Assembly (NCBI RefSeq): GCF_014306105.1
Contig: NZ_JACRVF010000001.1
Span: 1,256,413-1,320,412 of the forward strand
Source of the DNA: Pontibacter cellulosilyticus
Lineage (GTDB): Bacteria > Bacteroidota > Bacteroidia > Cytophagales > Hymenobacteraceae
Direction: 5' to 3'
DNA length: 64,000 bases
Shown one piece after another: positions 18,175 to 27,493 of this stretch. The position numbers and the translations under genes were made by a program. The notes beneath the pieces were generated by a model. The model was given only the letters and a program-made list of their open reading frames with translations, did no database searches and was not told where the DNA came from. Positions within the stretch are counted from its first letter, which is position 1. Each line of letters opens with the position of its first letter.

Positions 18175-18366
18175 AGTCCCCCTTTAAAGGGAATATAGGG
18201 GGATGATTACACCTGCTGAATTCCTGTTCCAGTTGAGGCTAGAGTTCAGGCTCTTCTTGCTGATGTTTTCCCTCTTCTCCCAAAATCTTTTCAAGATGAT
18301 TAGAGGATGCAACTGGTTAAACTTGGGAACGATTGTCATTCCCCTACCCCCTTCAAAGGGGGACTT
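18175..18366. repeat. MITE-like element with about 30-bp terminal inverted repeats
   Basis: AGTCCCCCTTTAAAGG with following GGGGGATGA (18175-18206) is mirrored by TCATTCCCC with CTTTCAAAGGGGGACT-type sequence at 18337-18366. The two ends match as imperfect inverted repeats and each end is itself nearly palindromic. The interior (about 130 bp) has no credible gene; a 68-codon frame crossing one end is not called. The flanks 17779-18174 and 18367-18462 show nothing else. Confidence 0.6.
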
Positions 18367-18462
18367 GAGGTCGTTAGTGAAGCCAAAGATGTTTTTCTAT
18401 TGCAGGTAACTTCAGAATGCTATTCACGGTCAGCTATCCTGCTCCTGAAAAGGTGAATATCT

Positions 18463-19599
18463 TTATTGTTTAAGCGCGTTATGCTTCTTCATCAGCTTTA
18501 GTACCTTATCAACAGGGAGTGCCTCTACTACTCGCTGCTCTTTACCTTGAGTAGTTTCAGCCATAAAAAGGGAGTTGATAATAGCCTCTTCGGTAGCCTC
18601 GATCACAGCCATAAACAACGGTGACATTTCGTCGTTGCGCAGCAGTGTTACGGTTTGTGTTTTAGTATCGGAAGTATAAGGTATGCGCAGGTCTGGGTTG
18701 GAAGAGAAAGCGATGACATAGTCGCCGCTGCCGTTAGAGGCAATGCCGCCTGTTTTAGCCAATCCCATCATAGCGCGCTTTGCCATACGCTCCAGGTTAC
18801 GGGCATCGACGGGCGCATCGGTGGCTACCACAATCATGCAGGAACCATCAGCTTTTTCTGTTATCTGCTGCTTAAAAGAAAACTGGTTCAGCTCTTCTCC
18901 TACAGGCACGCCGTCTATTTGCAGCACACCTCCAAAATTACTCTGCACCAGCACCCCTACAGTATATCCGCCAAGGCTCGACGGTAGTTTTCGCGAAGAA
19001 GTACCAATGCCCCCTTTAAAGCCGAAACAAACTGTTCCTGTGCCTGCTCCAACATTTCCCTCGGCCACAGCGCCGTCCTTCGCCTGCCTGATGGCCTCCA
19101 GCACGTGCTCCTCTTTTACATGCCTGCCGCGTATGTCGTTCAGAAATCCGTCGTTGGTTTCGCCAACGACTGCGTTTACCGACTGCACCTGCTCATTTCC
19201 AGGCTGTTGCAAAGTATAACTTACCACTGCATTTATACCTGTGCCCACACCTAGAGTATTAGTAAGTATAATCGGTGTTTCGAGGTTGCCAAGTTCCTGC
19301 ACCTGCGTGGTGCCAGCGAGTTTGCCAAACCCATTGCCTACATAAACCGCAGCAGGCACCTTGTTCTGAAACACATTGCCGCCATGTGGAAGTATGGATG
19401 TTACGCCGGTGCGGATGTTGCTGCCTTGTACCAGCGTTGTATGCCCTACCAGAACACCCTGCACATCTGTAATAGCGTTTTGCTTTCCGGTTGGCAGCAC
19501 ACCAATTTTCACACCGTGTTCCCGGGCTCTTTTACGGTTTTGCGCCCATGTTTGCGTTGTTACCAGCACCATCAGAAATAACAGTATTGTAAGTCTCAT
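18463..19599 (-). CDS. P1-family peptidase (DmpA/BapA-type aminopeptidase), exported
   Basis: 378 aa from ATG 19599, chosen because it starts the signal peptide (MRLTILLFLMVLVTTQTWAQ). Family hallmarks are ITDVQGVLVGHTT near the N-terminus, LPHGGNVF, VVGETNDG and the self-cleavage region FKGGIGTSSR, where the chain splits into alpha and beta subunits and the new N-terminal residue becomes the nucleophile (Thr here). C-terminal NGSGDYVIAFS also fits. P1 enzymes remove N-terminal D- or beta-amino acids or act on small peptides; exact specificity is unknown. Monocistronic. Confidence 0.9.
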   Translation of the reverse strand: MRLTILLFLMVLVTTQTWAQNRKRAREHGVKIGVLPTGKQNAITDVQGVLVGHTTLVQGSNIRTGVTSILPHGGNVFQNKVPAAVYVGNGFGKLAGTTQVQELGNLETPIILTNTLGVGTGINAVVSYTLQQPGNEQVQSVNAVVGETNDGFLNDIRGRHVKEEHVLEAIRQAKDGAVAEGNVGAGTGTVCFGFKGGIGTSSRKLPSSLGGYTVGVLVQSNFGGVLQIDGVPVGEELNQFSFKQQITEKADGSCMIVVATDAPVDARNLERMAKRAMMGLAKTGGIASNGSGDYVIAFSSNPDLRIPYTSDTKTQTVTLLRNDEMSPLFMAVIEATEEAIINSLFMAETTQGKEQRVVEALPVDKVLKLMKKHNALKQ

Positions 19600-19700
19600 A
19601 ACTTTGCTTTGACCGATATAAAAGTATACTATTTTTCTTAAAGGCAAAGAGAAAATGAGCGCAACTGCCTGCCTGGTAGTAGGAAAAGGTATAAAACAAA

Positions 19701-19740
19701 AGCAGGCAACAGTAATTTTATGCCTGTTGCCTGCTTGTTT
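19701..19740 (-). terminator. Intrinsic terminator for the 112-aa protein gene
   Basis: AGCAGGCAACAG (19701-19712) pairs perfectly with CTGTTGCCTGCT (19724-19735). Read on the minus strand the hairpin is followed by TTTGTTTTAT. It lies just after the stop of the gene at 19752. Confidence 0.85.
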
Positions 19741-19751
19741 GGTTAGTGCTA

Positions 19752-20090
19752 TTATATAGAGTTCCTGTCGATATCTTTGCCAAGGCTTTTTATCTTCTTC
19801 ATGAAATTCTCCACGGTGTCGTCGGAGTATGTGCCATAAGCGTCAGATATAGTGCCTTTGTGGCCAGTGGTTGTTTCGATTACATAAAGTATGGCCATGT
19901 CGTCGGGGTTGCTCTCGCCCTCGAAACGGTAAAAATTAACGATCCGCACCTGCTCGGGCTCAAAAATCTCTTGCCCGTTGATAGTGCACATGTTTCCGTC
20001 TTCTGTTATTTTATAGTCTTCGGTGTAGCCTTCCTTGCGAAGTTGGGCCAGTACATTTATCATCGAAGTCAATTCATCTCTGTCCTGCAT
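19752..20090 (-). CDS. Conserved small cytoplasmic protein, unknown function
   Basis: 112 aa with no signal or membrane segment. It reads as an alpha+beta protein: LTSMINVLAQLRKEGYTEDYKI, then FEPEQVRIVNFYRFEGESNPDDMAILYVIE and GTISDAYGTYSD. I recall similar about 100-residue Bacteroidota proteins that databases name phosphoribosylpyrophosphate synthetase; nothing in this sequence supports that activity. Own terminator downstream. Confidence 0.75.
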   Translation of the reverse strand: MQDRDELTSMINVLAQLRKEGYTEDYKITEDGNMCTINGQEIFEPEQVRIVNFYRFEGESNPDDMAILYVIETTTGHKGTISDAYGTYSDDTVENFMKKIKSLGKDIDRNSI

Positions 20091-20288
20091 ATGCTTGTTC
20101 TATAGTTTTATTTACTAGGTATACGGCCACCTGCAGAAATTGAAGAAAGTGTAATAGCAAGATTACAAAACATCAATCCTAATCTGCAACTGCAACCTAG
20201 CTTCAGTTAAATTGGCAATTACTGGTTATCAAATCTATCTGGATTTATTAAACTGAAAAGAGTTTGCAAGCGGTAAGCTATAGATCAT

Positions 20289-20651
20289 TTACCAGTTGTT
20301 GTGCATGTTTGTATTTACTTCCCGTATCTTCTGTTCGTGTTCTGCTGTGCTATCTGCTCCGCCGGAATAGTGGCTAATTGCCTGCTCATTATACTTTGCT
20401 TGTACTTTGTTCTGGTCTCCTGCTCCCTTTCCATTACCAACGCCTGGGTTTTCAGTGTGAGAGTTTGTTTTGCTAACATTACTTTCTGCCCCGTTCTTGT
20501 TTAATCCTGCTGCTCTTAGCTCACTTCTAGTTAGCGAGTATTTCCCAAAGCCAGGTTCATAAGCTTCGTTCGGTTTAAGGTTAAGGCAGGTCATAAGAGG
20601 TTTTTCTCCTCTGATACTATGGTTTTGGTTTGTTTTCTTTCGCTTCTGCAT
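20289..20651 (-). CDS. Hypothetical polar protein
   Basis: 120 aa, basic at the N-terminus (MQKRKKTNQN) and rich in Asn, Gly, Ser and Glu afterwards; no signal, membrane segment or recognisable motif. Likely largely disordered. The ORF is clean and isolated, but coding status rests only on length and composition. Confidence 0.5.
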   Translation of the reverse strand: MQKRKKTNQNHSIRGEKPLMTCLNLKPNEAYEPGFGKYSLTRSELRAAGLNKNGAESNVSKTNSHTENPGVGNGKGAGDQNKVQAKYNEQAISHYSGGADSTAEHEQKIREVNTNMHNNW

Positions 20652-21005
20652 ACGTCCTCCTACTATGTATGATGTTCTATTTAAAGTTTACGGATGTATA
20701 AATAATATGGAGGAATGAGTATCTCTTGATAGAATGGAACTTTGAGCTGGAAACAACTTGGACAATACAATTTAGTCAGCACCTTCATCCAGTAGGGATA
20801 GTATAAATTCTACTTAAATAAGAAGCTACGCATTAATAAGTATAATTATAGCTAAAATAATTTAAGTGCAACATAACTATCTCACTATAAGTATACTTTA
20901 GAGTTTTACAGCTGCTGCTTATACAGTTTGTGTGTATACGGCTTAGATATAATTTTAGATTATAAATCAGCTGATTTTACCCATTCAATTACCACAACCT
21001 ACGCT
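20652..21005. other. AT-rich divergent intergenic region
   Basis: It separates the minus-strand hypothetical gene from the T9SS protein. It contains two AAGTATA words, one the perfect palindrome AAGTATACTT at 20889-20898. No gene or RNA seen. Confidence 0.45.
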
Positions 21006-24000
21006 ATGGCACAAACTTTACACGCTACATCAATAAGGCAACTATGTTTCATTTTATGCAAAATTGATGCATTTCCTCCAAGAATAACCCTCAAACTACT
21101 ATTCTCACTGTTTCTACTTGTACTGGCTGCCAACAGCACTTTTGCCCAGTTCAGTGAAGCGTGGGTAACGCAGCCACTTAAAAGCGGGGCTGAGTACAAT
21201 GATGCATTTGATCAGGCCATCGATAACAACAATAATCTAATCACAGCAACCTTTACTGGTATATCCCATCAAAATACCCGTATTGCTCTTTTTAAATACA
21301 GCCCGAGCGGGCAAAAGATATGGAACAGAAGCTACAGCGACGGTGCCTCTATCTGGGACACACCTACAGCTGTCAAGTTAGACAAGAACGGTAACATATA
21401 CTTGCTTGGTTATAGCCAGATAAATGATACGGAAGGCAACTCTTTTATCGCCAAGTTTTCTGCCTCTGGTGAGCAGGTTTGGACAAAGCCAATAGGCTAT
21501 AGACGCGGGGAAGAGGGTTTTGAGGTATCCGGTAACGGAGAAGTTTATGTGATAGTAACTGAAGCCGCAGGCACTGGCTCAGAAACGCGTATCAAAAAAC
21601 TGGATGCAGCCGGCAACACTGTCTGGTCTAAAGATTATATCGGCACAGATGGGAAAGGAGGTTCACCTACTGTCATGGCCTTAGACGGTAACGGTAGCCT
21701 TTATGTGGGAGGTACGCTATATGAATTTCCCGGGTATCCTACTTCACCATACTATGTGGCACGCCTGGTAAAGTATAGCACGCAGTCGGGTACCAAAACT
21801 TTTACCGGTGAGTATTCCTCGTCAAGTATACAAATCCAAAGTGACTACGAAAGAATGGACCAGGTACTTGTTGCCCCATCCGGAAATATATACCTGGTTA
21901 CACAGCGCTCCGGATTGTACGTATACCAGACAATACTTTACAAGGTAACCCCGAACGGAGACTTAGACTGGGTAAAAGCCGTAGGCAACACCAATGAGTC
22001 TTCTCATATGAAGGCGGTACTAAGTGCAGATGAGCAGGTAACATTGCTTTGCTTAGAGATGAAGTACAGAGATGTGTGGGATTATTTTATAACCGCATTT
22101 AACAGCTCCGGACAGCGGCAGTATTATCACACCTACAACGAGTACATCCCCCAGACAAGCAACATACGTCGTGTGGTGCCAACTGATCTAGGGCTTTCGC
22201 CGGATGGTAGTGTGGCTGTTATTGGCTCCAGGGATTTTGTACAAAGGCCTCCGGCCTGGTATGTCAGTCCAACTGTTATTGAACCGGCCAGAGAAACTAT
22301 AATTACCTATAGCACAACCGGAGAGGAGTTGTGGAAAGAAACCAGCAGTAACGAAGCAGGCGCACGCTCAACGGGACATGCCTTAGATTATATGTCTGCT
22401 TCAAGCTTTTATATAGCCGGCATACAGGTTAACGACCAGCAATTGGTTTCCGCACGGTATACCAACTGCGCAGGCTTTACTGTAAGCGCCGGCGAGAATA
22501 AAACCGTCTGCCAGGGTAGTGAGGTGAGGCTGGAAGCAAGCACTTCGTCTGCCGCCAATTCTTACTCCTGGTCGCCGGCAGCGGGCCTGAGCAGTACCTC
22601 AGTGGCCAATCCGGTGGCATCCCCTGGTCAAACCACGACCTATACTGTTACTGCTACCACTGCCGATGGCTGTACCGCCACTGCACAGGTAACCGTTACG
22701 GTTACCCCTCTACCGAATGCAAGTATAACTACCACCGGCGCTACAACAGTTTGTCAGGGAGGCAGTGTAACACTTAATGCTAATACAGAAACAGGTATAA
22801 GCGGCTACCAGTGGTTTAGAAACGGACAAGAAATAAGTGGAGCCACTGCAAGCAGTTATGCGGCAAGTATAGCCGGCGCATACACGGTTCGCACCTCAAA
22901 TGGCAACTGCACGCGCACGTCATCCCCTACCGAGGTTTCTGTGATTCCGACTATAGCCAACAACAGTATCATGCAAAACCAGACCGTTTGCACCGGCACT
23001 TCTATATTTGTACTAACAGGCGAAACACCATCCGGCGGAACAGGCACTTATGTGTATCAATGGCAAAGCAGCAGCAACGGAACCGATTTTAATAATATAA
23101 CCGGGGCCACGAACAAAAACTATGAGCCGGGAGTACTGCAAGCCACCACCTGGTTTAGACGCATCGTAACCTCCGGCGCCTGCTCCTCTACCAGCGAAAC
23201 CACAAAGATCACCGTTAGTACAGTGCCAACCGCAAGTATAAATGTTGCTGGAGCAACCATTTTTTGCCAGGGAGGCAGTGTGCAACTTAACGCGGGTACT
23301 AGTGCAGGCATAACAGCTTACCAGTGGCTGCGAAACGGAGCGGAAATTAACGGCGCTACCTCTGCCAGTTATCTGGCAAATACAGCCGGTGCTTATACCC
23401 TACGTACCTCTAATGGCAGTTGTACCAGCACTTCTTCTGCTATCGAAATTACTGTGCAATCCACCATTTCGGATAACCTCATTTTTAGGGATCAGACCAT
23501 TTGTACCGGTACCGGGGCAGCAGTTATCGTAGGTGAAACACCTAAAGGCGGAACGGGCAGCTATACTTACCAGTGGCAGCGCAGCACCAACGGAACAGAT
23601 TTTACTAACATTGCCAATGCCAACAGCAAGAACTACGAACCCGGTGCAGTGCAAAGCACCACTTGGTTCAGGCGAAGCGTTGTTTCCGGCTCTTGCTCAT
23701 CTACCAGCGAAGCTATAAAAGTAACAGTAAGCCCAATGCCGTCAGTTAGCATGAGCACTTTTGAGCAAACCTGCCAGTCTGCTGCAGCCTTTGCGCTAAC
23801 AGGAGGCTCGCCTGCCGGAGGCACTTATACCGGTCCGGGAGTTGTAAACGGAATGTTTTACCCTGCTGAGGCCGGACCCGGTTCGCATACCATCACGTAT
23901 ACCTATACTTCTGCAGCCGGATGCCAGGCCAGTACCACGCAAACTATAGTGGTTGCCAACTGCTCTGTAACAAGTATAGATAAAGATGAGCTCAAGCTTC

Positions 24001-24242
24001 CGGTTAGCATTTATCCTAACCCTACAAACGGCAAAGTATACTTGGAGATGGAGCTGCCAACCAGCTCTGAAGTAGAACTCAGGGTGACAGATGTAAGCGG
24101 CCGTGTGATCTACAGCAAAACTTATAAGCAACAGCTTAAAGTATCAGAAACATTGCTTCTGAACAAGCAGCCAAGAGGCATGTACCTGCTGCAGGTAACG
24201 ACAAAAGAAGGTACGCTGCAACGCAAAATAATCCTGAACTAA
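21006..24242 (+). CDS. Large T9SS-exported protein: propeller, Ig/PKD-like repeats and C-terminal sorting domain
   Basis: 1078 aa from ATG 21006; the signal segment LLFSLFLLVLAANSTFAQ lies about 30 residues in, so a later start is possible. Residues about 50-490 carry repeated blades (GNIYLLG, GEVYVIV, GSLYVGG, GNIYLVT) of a beta-propeller. Next is a cysteine-containing PKD-like module (CQGSEVRLEAS... YSWSPAAGLSST), then two copies of a 171-aa unit (CQGGSV... YQWFRNG... CTGTS... YQWQ). The last about 75 residues are the type IX sorting domain (VSIYPNPTNGKVYLE... PRGMYLLQVTTKEG... RKIILN). It is secreted across the outer membrane and probably fixed to the surface, perhaps as an adhesin; binding partner unknown. 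Confidence 0.9.
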   Translation: MAQTLHATSIRQLCFILCKIDAFPPRITLKLLFSLFLLVLAANSTFAQFSEAWVTQPLKSGAEYNDAFDQAIDNNNNLITATFTGISHQNTRIALFKYSPSGQKIWNRSYSDGASIWDTPTAVKLDKNGNIYLLGYSQINDTEGNSFIAKFSASGEQVWTKPIGYRRGEEGFEVSGNGEVYVIVTEAAGTGSETRIKKLDAAGNTVWSKDYIGTDGKGGSPTVMALDGNGSLYVGGTLYEFPGYPTSPYYVARLVKYSTQSGTKTFTGEYSSSSIQIQSDYERMDQVLVAPSGNIYLVTQRSGLYVYQTILYKVTPNGDLDWVKAVGNTNESSHMKAVLSADEQVTLLCLEMKYRDVWDYFITAFNSSGQRQYYHTYNEYIPQTSNIRRVVPTDLGLSPDGSVAVIGSRDFVQRPPAWYVSPTVIEPARETIITYSTTGEELWKETSSNEAGARSTGHALDYMSASSFYIAGIQVNDQQLVSARYTNCAGFTVSAGENKTVCQGSEVRLEASTSSAANSYSWSPAAGLSSTSVANPVASPGQTTTYTVTATTADGCTATAQVTVTVTPLPNASITTTGATTVCQGGSVTLNANTETGISGYQWFRNGQEISGATASSYAASIAGAYTVRTSNGNCTRTSSPTEVSVIPTIANNSIMQNQTVCTGTSIFVLTGETPSGGTGTYVYQWQSSSNGTDFNNITGATNKNYEPGVLQATTWFRRIVTSGACSSTSETTKITVSTVPTASINVAGATIFCQGGSVQLNAGTSAGITAYQWLRNGAEINGATSASYLANTAGAYTLRTSNGSCTSTSSAIEITVQSTISDNLIFRDQTICTGTGAAVIVGETPKGGTGSYTYQWQRSTNGTDFTNIANANSKNYEPGAVQSTTWFRRSVVSGSCSSTSEAIKVTVSPMPSVSMSTFEQTCQSAAAFALTGGSPAGGTYTGPGVVNGMFYPAEAGPGSHTITYTYTSAAGCQASTTQTIVVANCSVTSIDKDELKLPVSIYPNPTNGKVYLEMELPTSSEVELRVTDVSGRVIYSKTYKQQLKVSETLLLNKQPRGMYLLQVTTKEGTLQRKIILN
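22721..23745. repeat. Tandem 513-bp coding repeat (two units)
   Basis: The word GCAAGTATAA at the start of each unit recurs at 22721 and 23234, giving a 513-bp (171-codon) period. Both units encode the same order of CQGGSV, QWxRNG, CTGT, GGTG-YxYQWQ and TTWFRR motifs. In-frame, so copy number could change by recombination without breaking the gene. Confidence 0.75.
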
Positions 24243-24247
24243 AGTAT

Positions 24248-24297
24248 AGCCGGTGTCTGGTAGCAGCATAATTCATTAGTTATACCAGACACCGGCT
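24248..24297 (+). terminator. Hairpin terminator after the T9SS protein gene
   Basis: AGCCGGTGTCTGGTA (24248-24262) pairs perfectly with TACCAGACACCGGCT (24283-24297). It lies just after the stop; the T-run is poor, so efficiency is uncertain. Confidence 0.7.
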
Positions 24298-24397
24298 TAT
24301 AAATTGTGCATGCCGTTTAACACCATGGCTACAGATACAACGTAAAGACAGGTGAACATAGTTGAATGCCCGAGCCACTGTGGCTACACAAAAGAAC

Positions 24398-25546
24398 ATG
24401 CAGGCTATCCGCTCCACCACATACCAGGCAGCTCAGTTGGTTGCACACACCATCGAAGCGCATTTCTCTAAGCTGCTGGAGGCAGAAATGCAAAACCAGT
24501 CGGAAGACCTGGCACCTGAGCCACCTGCTGACCATATCGAGCTTATACTTGATACTGCCTTCTGGGCCAGCCTCAGACACGAAGAAGGTATATCACCCAA
24601 AATCTCTTTAGCCTACGTATCGCCGGAACAGCTAACCAACCCCATGGTTTTTGAGAATCGTATGCCGCTTGCCTCAGCCATACTTACTAAAATTGCCCCT
24701 GGCGTAGAACGGCCGGGCATTCACCTGGGGGTGTGGCACGAAGACAACAGCCTGTACATCTGGGGCACCACCACCTCTATACCCAGCTTATGCATGGTAG
24801 TGGATGTGTCGGAGCCGGGTTTGCTGGTGATAAAGCACCGCCGCACTGACGGGTTTGGTAAGTTTGCGAATGTGGCTGTTTTGAAAGGGGATGAAGTAAA
24901 GCTAGTTGATGAGCAGGCGGCTCATATTCCTGACTGCCCTTCTGTGCTTACTTCGTTGCTCAGGTTCAGGCCTTCTATCACATTAAACAACAACTACAAT
25001 GTGCTGGTGCAATTGGCTGTGTCGATGCGTGCGCATAAACGCGGAGGCATGCTGTTAGTGGTTCCTGCCGACTCCGACTCCTGGCAGTACTCTATGGTAC
25101 AACCGATGCTTTATACGGTACAGCCTGCTTTTTCTGTGCTTGCCAAGCTGGTGCGCGAAGCAGAGAATGATGAAAATAAACTGTACATACAGGAGGCCAT
25201 CCGCAGAGAAGTTGATCTGATTGCAGGGCTAACTGCCATAGACGGAGCCACTGTTATAAATGACAAGTATGAGCTGCTTGCCTTTGGCACCAAAATAGGT
25301 CGCCTGCAGGGAAATGAGTCTGTAAAAGAGATTGTTATAACCGAACCAGTTGTAGGCGGAGAAGCAACCACGGCACATCCGTCAACCAACGGCGGCACCC
25401 GACACCTGGCTGCCGCACAGTTTGTGCACGACCAGCGGAACGCTTTTGCCCTTGTCGCATCACAAGACGGCCGCTTTACCATTTTTTCCTGGTCTGTTTG
25501 CGAAGAAGTAGTGCAGGCGCACCGTATAGATGCCTTATTGTTATGA
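24398..25546 (+). CDS. DACNV sensor-like protein with a C-terminal diadenylate-cyclase (DisA_N)-like domain
   Basis: 382 aa from ATG 24398; a TTG at 24362 could add 12 residues but is a weaker choice. Residues about 40-190 resemble the putative sensor domain found with diadenylate cyclases (FWASLRHEEG... GLLVIKHRRTDGFGKFANVAVLKGD). Residues about 195-382 resemble the DAC catalytic fold: RGGMLLVVP, DGA at 282-284 (IDGATVI) and TRHLAA at 334, against the canonical DGA and (G)TRHRAA. The Arg-to-Leu change in the second motif makes c-di-AMP synthesis uncertain; it might be a weak enzyme or a nucleotide sensor. Its TGA overlaps the next gene's ATG (ATGA). Confidence 0.7.
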   Translation: MQAIRSTTYQAAQLVAHTIEAHFSKLLEAEMQNQSEDLAPEPPADHIELILDTAFWASLRHEEGISPKISLAYVSPEQLTNPMVFENRMPLASAILTKIAPGVERPGIHLGVWHEDNSLYIWGTTTSIPSLCMVVDVSEPGLLVIKHRRTDGFGKFANVAVLKGDEVKLVDEQAAHIPDCPSVLTSLLRFRPSITLNNNYNVLVQLAVSMRAHKRGGMLLVVPADSDSWQYSMVQPMLYTVQPAFSVLAKLVREAENDENKLYIQEAIRREVDLIAGLTAIDGATVINDKYELLAFGTKIGRLQGNESVKEIVITEPVVGGEATTAHPSTNGGTRHLAAAQFVHDQRNAFALVASQDGRFTIFSWSVCEEVVQAHRIDALLL

Positions 25547-26064
25547 GCAGAGCATTTGTAAAAGAAGACGACGCGGGACAGCCGCCGATTATACCGCCAC
25601 GGGCCGCTTTGCCGCCAGGCGTTACCAACTATGTAACACCCCATGGACTGGAGCAACTGCGCACAGAGCTGACAGAACTGGAGACTGCACGAACAAAGGC
25701 AGAAGCCACCCGCGACGATGACGCAGAACGCACCCGACGCTTAACCATCCTTAACGGGCAGATTAGTGCCCTTACTCAGCGTATATCCTCTGCCAAAGTA
25801 ATAGATCTACGCGAACAGCCTGCCGATGAAGTTCGTTTTGGTGCCACCGTAAGCCTCAAAACTGTAAGTGGTGGCAAATCCGGCTTTACCCGCACTTTTA
25901 CAATAGTAGGTGTAGACGAGGCTTCTGTGGAAAAAGGACTGATCGCTTTTGTAGCCCCGATAGCACGCGCTGTTCAGGGATTGAAGAAAGGAGAAAAAGC
26001 CACCCTGCAACTAGGCAGAAATCAGGAAACAGTAGAGGTTACAGAGATCAAGTATGAGACTTAA
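25543..26064 (+). CDS. GreA/GreB-like transcript cleavage or RNA polymerase secondary-channel factor
   Basis: 173 aa from ATG 25543, which overlaps the upstream stop (ATGA), implying translational coupling; a longer in-frame opening from 25498 has no better start. An unusual Pro-rich N-terminus (PPIIPPRAALPPGVTN) precedes a coiled coil with an acidic turn (ATRDDDAERTRRL... ISALTQRI), the position of the catalytic acids in Gre factors. The C-terminal FKBP-like domain is clear: VRFGATVSLKT, FTIVGVDEAS, ISFV-like FVAPIARAVQGLKKGE and VEVTEIKYE. It should bind RNA polymerase; cleavage activity, or regulation by the coupled DAC-like partner, is inference. Confidence 0.85.
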   Translation: MSRAFVKEDDAGQPPIIPPRAALPPGVTNYVTPHGLEQLRTELTELETARTKAEATRDDDAERTRRLTILNGQISALTQRISSAKVIDLREQPADEVRFGATVSLKTVSGGKSGFTRTFTIVGVDEASVEKGLIAFVAPIARAVQGLKKGEKATLQLGRNQETVEVTEIKYET

Positions 26065-26195
26065 TCAAGTAAAGTATAACCTCAACCTGCTAAACTTTTA
26101 ACGCAGTTTTATACTTAGATCAGGTACAAAAGGAAAAGCCCATACATCGTTTCCAACGTACAGGCTTCCGTCTTTCCACCTTTAATATTTTTATA

Positions 26196-27470
26196 CTAGC
26201 TCTTCGGGCAGGTTTCCTTTTCCAGGTTAAACAGTGCTACCAGGCTTTCGCTTAATTCGGAAATGTTGCCTCTCTGGCAGGCTGCTTTCAGCTCAACGGC
26301 TGGCAGCTTTATGATCTTGTTCAGCATACTTTGCGTAACTGCCTCCACCAACTGTGCTTCCTCGGGGTTCAGCTTTTTAACGTACCGCGCTAACTCCTGC
26401 TGCCTTATCTGCTCCAAGTGGTTTTTAAACTGCTGAATGATCGGGGTAAAAGCATGGTCGTTTACCCAGGTCTGAAATTCCGCTATTGCCTCTGCCACAA
26501 TCTGCTCCACCGCCGGGATAGACGCCAAGCGTAATGCTAAAGCCTCGGTTGTGCGGTTGTGGATGGCATCGATGTTATAAACGGCCACACCAGGAATGTT
26601 CTCCAGCACCACATCTATACTTCGGGGCATCGACAGGTCTAGGAAGATTCTTTCTCGGCCGGCAGCAACTGTGTTTTTAATTTTATCTTCAGAGATGAAG
26701 AAGCAATCGCCGGGCACGCTGCTTATCACCACATCCGCTTTATCCATTTCTTGCCACACATTCTCCCAGTAAGCTGTGCTTGCTCCCACTCTTTGGGCCA
26801 GCTCCACAGCTTTGTGGTGTGTTCTGTTTACAATGGTAATGTGGCTGATGCGCGACTTCTGAAAGTTCAGGCACACATCGCGTCCAATGTCACCCACCCC
26901 AATAAGCAGCACGCGTGGTTCTTCGATATGTGCCGTCAGTTCCTCCACCATCTCCACGGTGGCGTACGATACAGAGGCAGCGCCGTCGCGGAAGTTAGTG
27001 CTGTTAACTGCTTGTTTGTTTGCGTTGAAAACTGAGTGAAGCAATCGGTGCAGAAAAGATCCCACCGCATTAGACTCAATGGCCCACTGGTAAGCATTCT
27101 TGACCTGGTTTAAAATCTGCACATCTCCCACCACCTGCGACTCTAGCCCAAGTGCCACCCTGAACAGGTGCGTCATAGCCTCCTCCTGGTTATTTAGCGC
27201 TTTAAAGTATGGGCGTATCTTTTTAGTGGCAACAAAGCCTTTTTCAAGGGCAATAAGTTTTATCAGCTCATTTGTATGCTCCTTCTCAGCAACATAATAC
27301 ACCTCTGTGCGGTTGCAGGTAGACAGCACCATTGCCTCTGAACATGTTGTAAACTCCTTCACTTTATCCAGCAGGTTTCGGCAGCCAATCTCGTTAAGGG
27401 CTACTGCCTCTCTAACAGCTATAGGTGCGTTTTTGTAGGATAACGTTAGTGCTCTGAACTTGCCTTGCAT
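26196..27470 (-). CDS. hemA: Glutamyl-tRNA reductase
   Basis: 424 aa from ATG 27470 (MQGKFRALTLSYKNAP); the longer frame to 27506 would start very close to the predicted promoter. LSTCNRTEVYY contains the nucleophilic Cys (C52) that attacks glutamyl-tRNA. NADPH-binding RVLLIGVGDIGRDV, then EAVxxN-like and a C-terminal helical dimerisation domain follow. It makes glutamate-1-semialdehyde, the first committed step of C5 haem synthesis. A tandem-box promoter of the same design as the cbb3 oxidase promoters lies just upstream, so haem supply seems coregulated with oxidase expression. Confidence 0.95.
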   Translation of the reverse strand: MQGKFRALTLSYKNAPIAVREAVALNEIGCRNLLDKVKEFTTCSEAMVLSTCNRTEVYYVAEKEHTNELIKLIALEKGFVATKKIRPYFKALNNQEEAMTHLFRVALGLESQVVGDVQILNQVKNAYQWAIESNAVGSFLHRLLHSVFNANKQAVNSTNFRDGAASVSYATVEMVEELTAHIEEPRVLLIGVGDIGRDVCLNFQKSRISHITIVNRTHHKAVELAQRVGASTAYWENVWQEMDKADVVISSVPGDCFFISEDKIKNTVAAGRERIFLDLSMPRSIDVVLENIPGVAVYNIDAIHNRTTEALALRLASIPAVEQIVAEAIAEFQTWVNDHAFTPIIQQFKNHLEQIRQQELARYVKKLNPEEAQLVEAVTQSMLNKIIKLPAVELKAACQRGNISELSESLVALFNLEKETCPKS

Positions 27471-27493
27471 CTTTCTTTTCAGTTTAACAGATA

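Noticed and set aside
18203..18409. 68-codon + frame within the MITE-like repeat
   Set aside because: It reads across one inverted-repeat end and has no recognisable motif.
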